A program made the position numbers and the translations under genes. From the NCBI GenBank assembly GCA_025558095.1, contig JAIVFI010000023.1:496001-560000 (forward strand): a stretch of DNA of 64,000 bases, written 5' to 3'. The notes below the pieces were generated by a model. That model was given only the letters and a program-made list of their open reading frames with translations. It had not been told where the DNA came from and searched no databases. Positions 40,385 to 50,093 of this stretch are shown piece by piece; within the stretch, counting starts at the first letter, position 1, and every line of letters starts with the position of its first letter. The stretch is from Hyaloraphidium curvatum (lineage: Eukaryota; Monoblepharomycota; Hyaloraphidiomycetes; Hyaloraphidiales; Hyaloraphidiaceae).

Positions 40385-41181
40385 ATGTCGGACGAGTTCA
40401 AGGCTCCCGCGCGCCAGGTTGTCGATGACACCGACGAGTTCATGAAGGAGTTTGCCAAGACCGTGGCGGGGAAGCCGGCGGCGAAACCCGCACCTGACGC
40501 TGGAGCACTTCCCCCCGGGGTCGGCCAGCCCCGCCAGGTCGTCGACGACACCGAGCAGTTCATGAAGGACTTTGCCCGGACCGCCGGCGGGAGGCCCGCT
40601 GCCCCTGCCGCTGCCCCAGCCGAGCCTCTTCCCGCTGGCGTGGGCCAACCGCGCCAGGTCAAGGACGACACTGAGGAGTTCTTGAGGTGACCGGACGCCA
40701 TGCAACCCGTGGGGACCATCGTTTACGCCGTCCAATACGCAGGGAGATTGGCCGCTTCACCGGCAGCAAACCCGTCTCGGCCGCCGCCGCGCCCGCCCAA
40801 ACCCCCGAAGAGCAGGAAGCGTTTCTCCGCCAGCTGGCCAAGGAGACCGGCGTGCGGGTGTCGCTCCCCACCGCCGGGGCCGAGGTGCCCAAGGCCGCCG
40901 AGCCGGCAAAGCACGGCGCGCTGGACGGGCTGCTGGGCAAGTTCAAGCACTCGGGGCCCGTGACGGACGCGTCCGAGCTGGGTCTGTCGGGGGCCAAGGC
41001 AGCTCAGGCGGCGCCGATCGGCGCCGAGGCGGGGCACGCCGCCGCTCCGGCCACTCAGGCCAAAGCGCCCGCGGCAAAAGAGCACAAGGGGCTCTTCGGA
41101 GGCATGTTCAGTGGGTCGTCGCACGTCGCGGACGACCCGGCGAAGCTCCTTGCCGAGGCAAGGCGCGGCGGCGCGAGCTGA
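40385..41181 (+). CDS. repeat protein with QVVDDT units
   Basis: Exons 40385-40686 and 40743-41181 (741 nt, 246 aa; intron 56 nt). Three tandem ~40-residue repeats open the protein: ARQVVDDTDEFMKEFAKTVA, PRQVVDDTEQFMKDFARTAG, PRQVKDDTEEFLREIGRFTG (the third is completed by splicing), each followed by an Ala/Pro linker (GALPPGVGQ, EPLPAGVGQ). The rest is Ala-rich with short helices (EEQEAFLRQLAKETGVRV, GLLGKFKHSG, GLFGGMFSG, DPAKLLAEARRG). Not recognised. The acidic-amphipathic helix in each repeat could be a binding motif. No signal peptide or membrane span. The linkers are low-complexity, but the repeat cores are well kept, which argues for selection on the protein. Confidence 0.75.
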
Positions 41182-41757
41182 GGGTGCCTGCGGGGTGTCG
41201 GATGGATGGATTCGGTCGTCGACGGGGAAAACATGTGGGCGATGTTATGGGAAATCGTTGAGGAGCGGTGTGTAATGGAGCAATGTTAATAGGTATCAGC
41301 GTGCTTCGCTTCGGGCTTTGTGGAGACTTCATTTCTGCCTAAGCAATCGTGAAGATGTGTCTACAATCTAGTGAATCAGCCCGATTAGGTTTTCCGCCCA
41401 GGCGGAAGACTTCGCGCCAACAGTGTTGGCGGTGGTGCAGCACGCGCCGCGTGTACGACGTTCATCACAGCGGTCCGCGGGCCGAATCCAGCAGGAAAGG
41501 GTGCGGAGAAAACGGCAACACTTCTCGGCCCTTTGGCAGCTACAATTGCTGAAATTGGCGCTTTTGGGATCGAGGACGGCTCGACTCTCTGGTCGTGGTG
41601 TCCCCAGGCGCTGCTCCTTTTGCCGACCGCAGCCGCACGCCGCACGCCGCTGTGGTGGACGGCCAGCCCAACAGTCGTCCTCGCAGCCGACCAATCCTCA
41701 AACATCACGCGCCGTGATTTGGACTAGCCGGCGCAGGTGTGGCACACCCGAGACAGA
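41182..41757. other. intergenic, no gene seen
   Basis: 576 bp between two plus-strand genes; the 41230-41400 part is relatively AT-rich. Frames here are short and without pattern. Confidence 0.45.
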
Positions 41758-43671
41758 ATGCCGCTCGCAGCGCGCCCCTTGCTGGCCACTGGATTTCCCC
41801 GCATCCCTTCCATCCGCCGCACATCGACGCTGCAAATTGCCCGGCACGCCGTGGTCTTGCCCGAAAATGCCTCCCCGGACGAAGAGTTCGACGTTGTCGT
41901 CGTCGGCTCCGGTGCAGCCGGCAGCGCTGCCGCCCTCGCGGCCAAACACTCCTCGCCCGACGCGTCGGTGCTCGTCCTTGAAGCCCTTGCGAAGCCGGGC
42001 GGCACCACCGCCAAGTCGGGCGGCGTGGCATGGCTTCCGGACAACGCGCTCATGCGGGAAAAGATGCTCGCGGGCGGCCGCGAGGACAGGGCGGCCGCTC
42101 TCAGGCTCATGGCGCAGCTCGCCTTTCCGGACCGCTACCGAGCCGACGCCCCCGACCTCGGAATCGGCGCCCGCGCGCACGAGGGGCTCGAGGCTTTCTA
42201 CGACGCCGCCGGTTCGATGAGCACTGCCCTCGCGTCCGACGGTACCCTGCCGCACATGGACATCATGCCTGCACGGGATTATTCGGCGCACCTGCCCGAC
42301 AACCTGCAGCCCCTCGGGAGGTCGCTCATGCCCGGACGGCCGCCGCTGGAGCGCCGGATGGTGGAGGCCGTGTTCGCCGCCCTCAAGCTGCTCCGGGGGC
42401 CCGTGGAGGGCTGGCTCGGCCGCGCTGTGCCTGCGACCAAGATCATGAACTTCGCTTGGGCACCCGCGGCCCGGTTTGTCGCGGGAGGGACGGGGCAGGA
42501 CCTTATCAAGCAGCTCCACGCGGCCCTGCGCAGGAAGGGCGTCGAGGTGCGCACCTCCGCCCCCGCCGACGCGCTCTTGGTCGCACCAGGCACACCGGTC
42601 TCCACCCCACCGACCGTCGTGGGAGTGCGCACGGCAAACGGCTGCACAATCGCCGCCAGGGGTGGGGTGGTCCTCGCCACGGGCGGCTACGCTCACGATC
42701 GCGCCCTCCTCGACGCCCACGGCATCGCAGCCGACGCGACCTGCGCATCTCCCGGCTCCGTCGGCTCCGCGGTGCGCCTTGCATCTGCGGCGGGGGCGGA
42801 AATGGGGCTGATGGGCGAGGCGTGGTGGGCGCAGTCTATCCTCGAGCGCGCGCTGGAGCGGTCCAATGGGGAGCGCGGACCGGCCGGGATGGAGGCAACC
42901 GGGACGATCTTCTTCATGCGGGGGAGCAGCATGCTGCTCGCGGATGCGGAGGGGAAGAGGGTGGTGAACGAGAAGGCGCCCTACCACGACCGATCCCGTG
43001 TGCACGCGTCGGGGCCGGGCAGGAGGCTGCTGCTGCTCGTTGCGGATCGCGCGGCGGTGGACGAGGTCGGGAGCGATGGGCTGCTGACGCTGCCGCAGGA
43101 TCCGGCTGATCCGGTCTACCTGCATGGGCAAACCGTTGGCGAGATCGCTTCCGCCGCCGACGCCCGCCTGGCCGAGCTGGCGGCGAGGTACCCTGCTTCC
43201 CCCGCAGCCACCTTCAGCTTCTCGCCCGACTTCGCGACCAACCTCGCGGCTACCGTTGAGCGATTCAACGCCATGGCCGCCGCTGGCCGCGACGCCGACT
43301 TTGCCCGTGGCGAAACCCCCGCGGAACAAGACTGGGAAGGGGTCGCCGTCGACACCGCCCGCGGGATCAACCCCACCATGCACCCCCTCGTCCCGCCCTA
43401 CGTCGCGCTGTTCGTTTGCCCCGCGATCCTCGACACCAAGGGCGGCCCTGCGACGGACGCCTCGGGGAGGGTGATCCACGCGGCTTCCGGGGAGCCAGTT
43501 GTGGGGCTGTATGCCGCTGGGAACGCGGCGGCATCGAGGGCGGGGGAGGCGTATTGGCAGGCTGGGACGACGATCGGGCTGGCCATGGTGACGGGCTGGA
43601 TAGCAGGAGGACACGCGGCGGGGCTGGCTGCGGGGGCGCGGGAGAGGGGGCCAACCGGGGAAAGGAGGTAA
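41758..43671 (+). CDS. FAD-dependent dehydrogenase (fumarate reductase / 3-ketosteroid dehydrogenase-like)
   Basis: Single exon, 637 residues. FAD-binding_2 family: FDVVVVGSGAAGSAAALAAK (GxGxxG), VLEALAKPGGTTAKSGGVAW (the GGT..SGG loop of KstD/fumarate-reductase flavoproteins), VVLATGGYAHD (GG doublet), and the C-terminal FAD motif GLYAAGNAAA then YWQAGTTIGLAMVTGWIAGG. The family removes or adds hydrogens across C-C bonds (3-ketosteroid delta-1-dehydrogenase, fumarate/urocanate reductase). The N-terminal 35 residues (MPLAARPLLATGFPRIPSIR, RTSTLQIARHA) are Arg-rich and free of acidic residues, like a mitochondrial presequence. The start at 41758 was chosen over 41737 because the latter adds only seven residues. 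The esterase gene follows 220 bp downstream on the same strand. Confidence 0.9.
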   Translation: MPLAARPLLATGFPRIPSIRRTSTLQIARHAVVLPENASPDEEFDVVVVGSGAAGSAAALAAKHSSPDASVLVLEALAKPGGTTAKSGGVAWLPDNALMREKMLAGGREDRAAALRLMAQLAFPDRYRADAPDLGIGARAHEGLEAFYDAAGSMSTALASDGTLPHMDIMPARDYSAHLPDNLQPLGRSLMPGRPPLERRMVEAVFAALKLLRGPVEGWLGRAVPATKIMNFAWAPAARFVAGGTGQDLIKQLHAALRRKGVEVRTSAPADALLVAPGTPVSTPPTVVGVRTANGCTIAARGGVVLATGGYAHDRALLDAHGIAADATCASPGSVGSAVRLASAAGAEMGLMGEAWWAQSILERALERSNGERGPAGMEATGTIFFMRGSSMLLADAEGKRVVNEKAPYHDRSRVHASGPGRRLLLLVADRAAVDEVGSDGLLTLPQDPADPVYLHGQTVGEIASAADARLAELAARYPASPAATFSFSPDFATNLAATVERFNAMAAAGRDADFARGETPAEQDWEGVAVDTARGINPTMHPLVPPYVALFVCPAILDTKGGPATDASGRVIHAASGEPVVGLYAAGNAAASRAGEAYWQAGTTIGLAMVTGWIAGGHAAGLAAGARERGPTGERR

Positions 43672-43893
43672 ACAGTCTGATGCGTAGACCAATACAAGCT
43701 GTGCGTTTCCCTTCAGGGATTCGTGAATCAATATCCTTACGCGACAGGCTTGTTGGGTGCCCGGCGCAGGCTCGGATCGCGGCCGCGTGCGGGGCCCGTC
43801 TCTTGTCCGCAGGACCCCGCCCGCAACTCCCCCTCTAAAACTGCGCCCCTCGAGCGTCCTCCCCTGTATTGCTCCACTGATTTCGATTTCCTC

Positions 43894-44892
43894 ATGGCCG
43901 CGCCTGCAGACGACGCGCCCGCGCTCGTCGGCGGCGTCCACCCCGAGCTTACCTCCGCCGCCAATATCGCGTGGACCTTCGAGTGGCTCCTGTGGCCGAT
44001 GACGCTGTGGATGCAGCGCCGCTTCATGGGTGCCATGGAGAGCGCCCTCGCAGGCTCCATTGCGCGCTCGGAGCCCGCGGTCGAGCTCTCGGAGGTCGAG
44101 ATTGCAGGCCCCGCCGGGCCGCTGAAGGTGCTCGTCGCGCGGCCGGCCGGTGCCTCGGGCCCGCTCGTTCCGGCAATGTGGATCCACGGCGGAGGCTTGG
44201 TGCTCGGCACAACGAACCAGGCCGCGATGCGCTTGATTTCCCTCGCCAAGACCTATGGCTGCTTGGTAGCTTCGCCGGACTACCGCTTGGCGCCGGAACA
44301 CAAGGCCCCAGCCGCACACGACGACTGCTGGGCGACGTTTCGCTGGCTCGCCGAAGGCGCCGGCGGCCTTTGCAAACCCGGTCGTGTCGCACTGGTCGGG
44401 GGCGAAAGCGCCGGCGGGGGCCTCGCCACGTCGGTGACCCTCCACGCAAAGGACGCCGGCATCCCCCTCGGCGCCCAGATACTCGTTTACCCCATGCTCG
44501 ACGACCGCACGTCGCTCCCGGGCGGGAAGGATCCGGAGGGGTGCCGCCTGGTTTTCAACTCCCACGCCCGCTTCGGTTGGACCGCTTACCTCGGCGAAGC
44601 GGCGGGCAAAGCGGACGGCGTGGATGCCTACGCTGTCCCCGCGAGACGGACCGACTTCTCCGGCCTGCCGCCGACATGGATCGGGGTTGGCACTGCCGAT
44701 TTCTTCTGCGAGGAGAGCGTGGCGTACGCCCGCAAGCTCGAGGCCGTGGACGTGCACGTCGAGCTGAGGGTCGTGTCCGGCGCGTTCCACGGCTTCGACG
44801 GCCTGGCACAGGAGGCCGCGGTGTCCAAGGAGTTTACTGCCAGTCTCACGGGAAGTACGCCTTTCCGAAGGCATAGGAGGAGGTCGACTTGA
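43894..44892 (+). CDS. alpha/beta hydrolase-3 esterase (HSL family)
   Basis: Single exon, 332 residues from the ATG at 43894; an upstream in-frame ATG at 43723 adds an implausible leader. HSL-type features: oxyanion motif WIHGGGLVLG, DYRLAPEHKAPAAHDD, nucleophile GGESAGGGLATS (GDSAG type, here GESAG), acid in GVGTADFFCEE and His in GAFHGFDGLA. These esterases hydrolyse short acyl esters. An N-terminal hydrophobic stretch (NIAWTFEWLLWPMTLWM) could dock to membranes. It sits directly downstream of the KstD-like flavoprotein, so a joint role in steroid- or lactone-type substrate turnover is possible but not shown. Confidence 0.9.
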   Translation: MAAPADDAPALVGGVHPELTSAANIAWTFEWLLWPMTLWMQRRFMGAMESALAGSIARSEPAVELSEVEIAGPAGPLKVLVARPAGASGPLVPAMWIHGGGLVLGTTNQAAMRLISLAKTYGCLVASPDYRLAPEHKAPAAHDDCWATFRWLAEGAGGLCKPGRVALVGGESAGGGLATSVTLHAKDAGIPLGAQILVYPMLDDRTSLPGGKDPEGCRLVFNSHARFGWTAYLGEAAGKADGVDAYAVPARRTDFSGLPPTWIGVGTADFFCEESVAYARKLEAVDVHVELRVVSGAFHGFDGLAQEAAVSKEFTASLTGSTPFRRHRRRST

Positions 44893-45129
44893 ATTGTCGG
44901 GGTACCGCCATGCTTTCGGGCTTTGCGGAGACTCCGCGTCGATTCAGGCCCAAACGTATGTGGAGACATATTTAACATCTTTGCTTTGTAAGGAGACATT
45001 CCAGCTATGTCTTGCAGCCTGAGCTTCTTTGGGCAGTTGGTTTGGGGTCCCTCATCGGCGGCGTCAAGCTGCACCGCCACCACCTCCAAATTCCGTTTGT
45101 GAATCACACCGAACACGCACCTTCGAAAA
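44893..45129. promoter_or_regulatory. upstream region of the universal stress protein gene
   Basis: 237 bp, AT-richer than the neighbouring coding sequence around 44960-45010. It should contain the esterase 3' end and the USP promoter. Confidence 0.35.
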
Positions 45130-45820
45130 ATGTCAGCTGAGTCCGTTACTGCTCCTGCTCCGACCGTCGGTGCCGCGGAAGCACCGGGCGCCGGCAAGCC
45201 GCGGACCATCGTGCTCGCCCTCGACGGCAGCGCACACTCTACGTGAGCAGGGATCCCGCCCGCTCCGCGCCGGAAACAGCCTGACGTCCGCTCCCCGCCT
45301 CCGAAAACATCGTCACCGTGCTTCTGCGTGTGCCCTCTGCGCGGCAGCTACGCCCTGCACTGGGTCCTCGAGAACCTCCTCCGCCCCGGAGACAGGCTCG
45401 TCCTCTTCAGCGCCTACGAGGCCGTCTTCCGCGGCCACCGCGGCTCCGACGGCGGCTTCGCCGACGACCTCGAGCGCGAGCACAAGGCCGAGGCGATGAA
45501 GATGCTCGAGGGGATCAAGGCCGAGCTGCACGCCCAGGGGATCGAGGCCGCGGTCGTCGCGCACATGGGCGACCCGCGCGAGGCCATCCTCAGGACGTGC
45601 GAGGAGGCGAAAGCCGACCATCTCGTTGTGGGATCCAAGGGGAAGGGGGCAATCAAGAGGTGCGTCGTTCCGCTGCCGCTGCCCGCGATTCGCTCCTCTG
45701 ATCCTCCCCGCCAGGGCCCTGATGGGGAGCGTCTCGACGTTCGTGGTCACCCACGCGCACTGCGCGGTCACGGTCGTGCGCACTCCCGAGGGCTGGAATC
45801 CCCCTGTCAAGGCACATTAG
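45130..45820 (+). CDS. universal stress protein (UspA fold)
   Basis: Exons 45130-45242, 45348-45659, 45715-45820 (531 nt, 176 aa; introns 105 and 55 nt). The first strand is TIVLALDGSAHST-YALHWVLENLL (the splice joins T to Y), followed by VLFSAYEAV. The end is the ATP-binding G-x2-G-x9-G-S motif DHLVVGSKGKGAIKR-ALMGSVS joined at the second splice, then FVVTHAHCAVTVVRTP. This is a complete single UspA domain of the ATP-binding type, found in some fungi and plants as cytosolic stress-response proteins. The N-terminal 25 residues are Ala/Pro-rich and disordered. The exon phases agree at every join. Confidence 0.92.
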
Positions 45821-45901
45821 TGGAATCGACCAAAGGTCTCGGGCGGAAGCTAATATCTTTGTCTCTAATGATCCAGCAAATCGAAAACACTTGCTGCCAA
45901 T

Positions 45902-47308
45902 TTAAAGCCACGCTCCAGGTTTGCACGGCGGCGGCCTGCTGCACGGTGTGCCGAAGTCCTTGGGCAGCTTGTGCGCCGGTCCGTCCTTCTCCGCCACGCA
46001 CGCCACCTTGTGCTTGGCCCAGTCCTTGGTTTGGCACTCCTTGCTGCAGTACCGCGCCACCATGCACCAGGAGCAGCGCAGGAACTTGACCTTCGTGAAG
46101 GGCGAACCCGGTTTCTTCACGGCCACAGCACTGCATCTGTTGTCGCACAAGTCGAAGTAGTCAAACATGTCCAATTCGTTAGCCGAGACGTCCGCAAACT
46201 CGGCGTCGCCCTCCTGCGAGCCAAAAGCTTCCGGTTCCAGGCCAGCGAGGTCGAGCAGATAGCGCGCCGACTGATCCCTGTAGTTGCACAGCTTGTCCCG
46301 CGAGCGCAGCGCCAACACGGCGGAGGGCGGACGGTCGTTTCGCAGCTTGGCGGCCGAGCGGAGCTCCCGGACGTAGTCCTCGAAAGGCACCGCGAGACCC
46401 TGGCTCTGCTGCACCTTGAGGTGCTCCACCCAGTGCTTCGGCCTTGGGCGGATGACGTCGTCCAGGATCTTTGCAACCCTCGTGAAAGTGCTCAGAGCCT
46501 GCAAAACTTCCTCCGGCATCCGATTGGAGAGATCCTCCTGGGAGCGAACTCGCATCCAGTCAGGCGAGAGGGCAGCGAACAGTGCGATGGCATCAAGCAG
46601 CTCGGGATCCTCCGAGAGGCGGCGCCGCACGCCTCCGCTCATGGTCATCAATGCCAGTATTGCCACGGCGTCCGCGGCGGTCATCCCGAACAAGGCCCCG
46701 TAGACTTCGGTCGCCCACCGTCGCGAGTGTGCATCCGGATGGTCGACGCCGGGGAGCACCGCGCCCTACGCCTCCCTCCTTCCCCGGTCCACAAACACCA
46801 TGATGACCCTGCGCAAGACCGGGCCGGCATCCCGGAACAGGTTGTGGACGACAATGTTCTGTATCTCCTCGGGCACATCGACCTTCTCCTCGGCGGGTGC
46901 CTGAGTCCCGGGCGGCAGGAACCGCTTGAGCAGCCCCCAGTTCCCCCAGTCTTTCCCGTGCAGCACGACGTGGAGGGCCGCGAGCACGTCGCCGAGACAT
47001 CTCTTGGTGACGTGCACATCGTGCTGCGGGACGGCCTCGTAAGGGTGCAGGTGGCCTCCGGATGTGCCGTGCCGCGCCATGACGGCTCCCCCCGGCGCCA
47101 GTGCGGCCGGCGGCGTGCGGGTTCCGTCCAGGAACGCGTAGTATGCCGGCGCGAACTTGCGGCAGGCGTGCGCCGCCAGCGAGTTGGCGAACTTGCCGGC
47201 ATCGAAGGTCCTCCAGAAGTCCGGGCGGCCTTCGTATCCCGGCCCGTACCTCCGCGGCTGCGATTCGGGGCCACTGGATCCCGATGAGCCCGCGACTTGG
47301 CCAGACAT
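45902..47308 (-). CDS. MYND zinc-finger protein interrupted by an in-frame TAG
   Basis: One frame runs from the ATG at 47308 (MSGQVAGSSGSSG) to the stop at 45902, but holds one TAG at 46768-46766 between VLRRVIMVFVDRGRREA and GAVLPGVDHPDAHSRRWATE. A 42-nt in-frame GT..AG stretch ending in that TAG (GTCATC..GCGTAG) could be an unusually short intron; otherwise the gene is a nonsense allele. The middle part is helical with no known domain. The C-terminus carries a MYND finger: CSWCMVARYCSKECQTKDW, AKHKVACV, preceded by CDNRCSAVAV, giving C-x-C pairs plus the terminal H-x3-C. MYND fingers bind proline-rich peptides. Its 5' end is 300 bp from the Csp-like gene at 47609, divergently placed. Confidence 0.7.
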
Positions 47309-47608
47309 TGCCCCTGGCGAGCGATCCCAAGCCGGAGCCGTGCTTGTTGTTTACCGAAGCGCGTCGAGCGGCCAATGAACCCGCCGCCGCTGCAGGCGCG
47401 CCCAGTTGCAAAGGACGTTGGAATCTGCCTCGGAAAAGGTGCTTTCTTGGCACCTGGAGGTTCTGTTTCGCCAGGAGCTGGCGGGTCGCGGGTCGGGCTT
47501 TGATGGACCTGTTCGAGGACCGACACGTCACCATCCGACTCCCCATCGACTCCCCACTCCACCAACTTCCACCGCTCCGCGCCCCTGCTTCCTTCCCTTC
47601 CCATCAAA

Positions 47609-48143
47609 ATGGCCCTGCAGGCGGAACACTACGCCAAGGCCGGCTCCTCCTCCTTCCCCGCCAAGATCTCCGACGTCCCGCACGCCGCGGCACTCGCCGA
47701 GATCCGCATCCTCAACGCCTGCATCGCCGCGTGCACCGCCTGCGCCGATAGGGCCGTCGAGGTGCCCTTTTCTTGTCCTCGCGGTTTTCCGCGCCGGGGG
47801 GAGGGACGAGCTGACCCACCCTCGAACGGCAATGCAGGAAGGAATGAACTGCTGGCGCGACTGCCGCCGCTGCACCGCCGCGTGCCGCGCCATGGCCGAG
47901 TTCGTCAGTCTCAACGCGCCGCAGCAGGTCGCGATGGCCAGGATCGTCGCCGAGTGCTGCGAGGCGTGCGCCGAGGTTTGCGGGGAGGTGGGTGGCTTCT
48001 CCCCCTCCCGGCCCCGGGAACGGTGCTGATGGACCGCCGGACGCCTGGAAAAGCACGCCAAGCACGGGTCGGAGCACTGCAGGGATTGCGCCGAGGCGTG
48101 CAGGAAGTGCGTGGAGGTGTTTGGAGGCAGGAGCATGGTCTGA
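47609..48143 (+). CDS. four-helix-bundle copper-storage-like protein (DUF326), copy 1
   Basis: Exons 47609-47761, 47838-47987, 48054-48143 (393 nt, 130 aa; introns 76, 66 nt; every intron is between codons). Fifteen cysteines lie in helices with C-x2/3-C spacing: NACIAACTACADRA, GMNCWRDCRRCTAACRAMAE, AECCEACAEVCGE, HCRDCAEACRKCVE. This is the DUF326/Csp layout, in which cysteines line the core of a four-helix bundle and bind many Cu(I) ions; in bacteria Csp proteins store copper. No signal peptide is present, so cytosolic as for Csp3. A near-copy lies at 52281-52809. The assignment is by motif pattern; copper binding is inferred. Confidence 0.88.
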
Positions 48144-48315
48144 AGCGGGGTCGCGGACTGGAGAAGATGGAGGCGTCTTTGGATTCCAGGGGCCAGGAGA
48201 CGATCGGGGCGGTTGGACAATTGCAATAGCTTGTCGATCAATGCATTTCAATCTGATTCTTCAAAAGAAAAGGCCTGCCCACGGACCCACCGAAAACTAC
48301 CTCATCGTCGTGTGT

Positions 48316-49137
48316 TCATCTCTTTTTGGAGCCGCATACGGCCTTGTGGCGCTTCCAGTCGTTCCTCTGGCACGCCGCGTCGCAGTACCTTGCGCTGGGC
48401 TTGCATGTGCCCGCGCATTTCAGCAGCGCCAGGTCCTTTTTGCCGCACGCGTCGCACGTTTCGCGCTCCACGGGCTTCGGGGCGCCCGACCCGTCGGCAG
48501 CCGTCGGGTAGATCGTCGCGTACTTGCTCTCCCCCGGGCGCTCGACGGTTATCGGCTTCCCGGGCGGTGGTTGCTCCTCCCTGAACACGACCGCAACCCC
48601 CATGTCGGCCATGCTCCCGAGGTTGTCCCGCGCCAGCGCCAGGTACTCCGCCGCATGGCTCCCCAGCGCGACTCCCGTCTCGGCGGCCACAGTCCCGAAC
48701 CGCACGGCTTCCCTGTATTGCGCGGCCGCGTCGTCCCTCTTTTGCGCCACGTAGTACGCCCGGGCCAGGGTGCAGGCGGCGAGGATCCCCGCCTCGGGGT
48801 CCGAAGTCCTCCTCGCCGCCCGCAGCGCGGCCTTGACGGCGTCGTGCGCTGCAGGCGCGGTCCCAAGCGTGATCTCCTCGTGCGAGAAGGCGCTCCCGAG
48901 CGCGTGCAGCGAGTCGAGGTACATCGCCCGCATGGTCAGCGAGCCGTGGGACGACCCGAGGCCGGCGTCGGCGATGGTCATCTCCGACTGCGTGAGGCCC
49001 TTGGCGACGAAGGCGTCGACGGCCTTGGCGTACGCCTCGGCCGCGCCGCGCGGGTCGCGGTCCAGGATGTAATTCTGCCCGGCGAGCGAGAAGTGCCGCA
49101 GCGCGTCGCGCGCGGCCTGCTTCTGCGCGGCCGTCAT
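48316..49137 (-). CDS. MYND zinc-finger protein
   Basis: Single exon, 273 residues. The N-terminal 200 residues are helical, TPR-like (QNYILDRDPRGAAEAYAKAV, LAACTLARAYYVAQKRDDAA, EAVRFGTVAAETGVALGSHA, AEYLALARDNLG). The C-terminus is a MYND finger: CDACGKKDLALLKCAGTC, SARYCDAACQRNDWKRHKAV-C. Paired C-x2-C, C-x4-C, YC-x3-C and H-x3-C zinc ligands are all present. Such helical-repeat/MYND proteins are common in expanded families in some fungi; the role is presumably protein-protein interaction. Its start faces the F-box-like gene at 49289. Confidence 0.88.
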   Translation of the reverse strand: MTAAQKQAARDALRHFSLAGQNYILDRDPRGAAEAYAKAVDAFVAKGLTQSEMTIADAGLGSSHGSLTMRAMYLDSLHALGSAFSHEEITLGTAPAAHDAVKAALRAARRTSDPEAGILAACTLARAYYVAQKRDDAAAQYREAVRFGTVAAETGVALGSHAAEYLALARDNLGSMADMGVAVVFREEQPPPGKPITVERPGESKYATIYPTAADGSGAPKPVERETCDACGKKDLALLKCAGTCKPSARYCDAACQRNDWKRHKAVCGSKKR

Positions 49138-49288
49138 GAGCGCGGCGGCAAAGGCAAGGGCGGGAACGAGGCGTGGCCTGAAACCGGGGTTGGTTGCGAG
49201 TTTGCGGTTGGGGCGGAGTTGGCGAGTCGCGACCGCGTTTCGCGTTCACCAGTTCCCGGGAAAGGTCACTTCTCGCCGCGGCAGAACG

Positions 49289-49981
49289 ATGGCCAAATCG
49301 AAACGCGCGAAGGCCGCACCCTCGCGGCGCGTCGGCCAGCCGCGGGCCCCGAAAGACGGGGATGCGACGCTCGTCCCGCTCCCCCCGGAGCTGCTCCTCG
49401 CGGTCATGGAGATCCTGGAAGGCCAGGGACACAAGCGCACTTTGCTGGAGTTCCTTTGGGCGTTCAAGGATATGCTCGCGCTCGGGATGGGCCTGCTTGT
49501 CCGGAGCCTCCACCTGCTTGTCGCGACGCTGAGCGAGCTCGACCCCGACCGCCTCCTCGACAAGTTCCGCGGCCTCCTTTCCGTCGAGCTGACACCTTGG
49601 AAGCTTTCGCGCGTCGAGAAGCTCTCCGTGGCGATCTGGGAGCTGGACCCTTTCCACGCGGAGCTCCTGCGGGAGATTGCGCCGCCGCTGAAGGTCCTCG
49701 AGATCCGGGCGACGAGCCGTCCCGGGGTCGAGCGCTTCCTGGATTCCATAGGCACTGCGCCTGGCCGAAGCCTGGCAAGACGAAGAGGAATTCTGAATGG
49801 AGACCGAGGGCGTCGGCATGGTCCCGTTTGGACGGTGGGACATCTCTTTGGACGAGCTGCGGGAGGAGAAGGAGGAGAACGAGGGGGGGTGAGGGGGGAA
49901 GAAGGGGGGAGGGGAGAGGAGGGATCCGCAGATGTAGGGGCTGCGGAGTCCCATTCCTTTTCTGTCAATGTTGAGTTTTGA
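49289..49981 (+). CDS. F-box-like hypothetical protein, C-terminus uncertain
   Basis: Open frame of 230 codons from the ATG at 49289 (MAKSKRAKAAPSRRVG). Residues 28-60 look F-box-like (LVPLPPELLLAVMEILEGQG, LLEFLWAFKDML), followed by leucine-rich helical sequence (LVRSLHLLVATLSELDPDRL, LKVLEIRATSRPG). Beyond about 49750 this frame becomes Gly/Arg-rich low complexity. A neighbouring frame reads ALRLAEAWQDEEEF-stop, and downstream the same frame reads METEGVGMVPFGRWDISLDE, so a frameshift or unrecognised intron near 49750 is likely. Function not assigned beyond possible SCF adaptor. Confidence 0.5.
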   Translation: MAKSKRAKAAPSRRVGQPRAPKDGDATLVPLPPELLLAVMEILEGQGHKRTLLEFLWAFKDMLALGMGLLVRSLHLLVATLSELDPDRLLDKFRGLLSVELTPWKLSRVEKLSVAIWELDPFHAELLREIAPPLKVLEIRATSRPGVERFLDSIGTAPGRSLARRRGILNGDRGRRHGPVWTVGHLFGRAAGGEGGERGGVRGEEGGRGEEGSADVGAAESHSFSVNVEF

Positions 49982-50093
49982 GGCGATCTGAGGTTGCTGC
50001 AGGTCCTCGAACGGGCAGGGCGGGTCCGCGAGATTGCGTGCATGACGCTTCCTCCCAGGCCGCCACCCGCTGTCACCCAACAAACAGAGCGCA

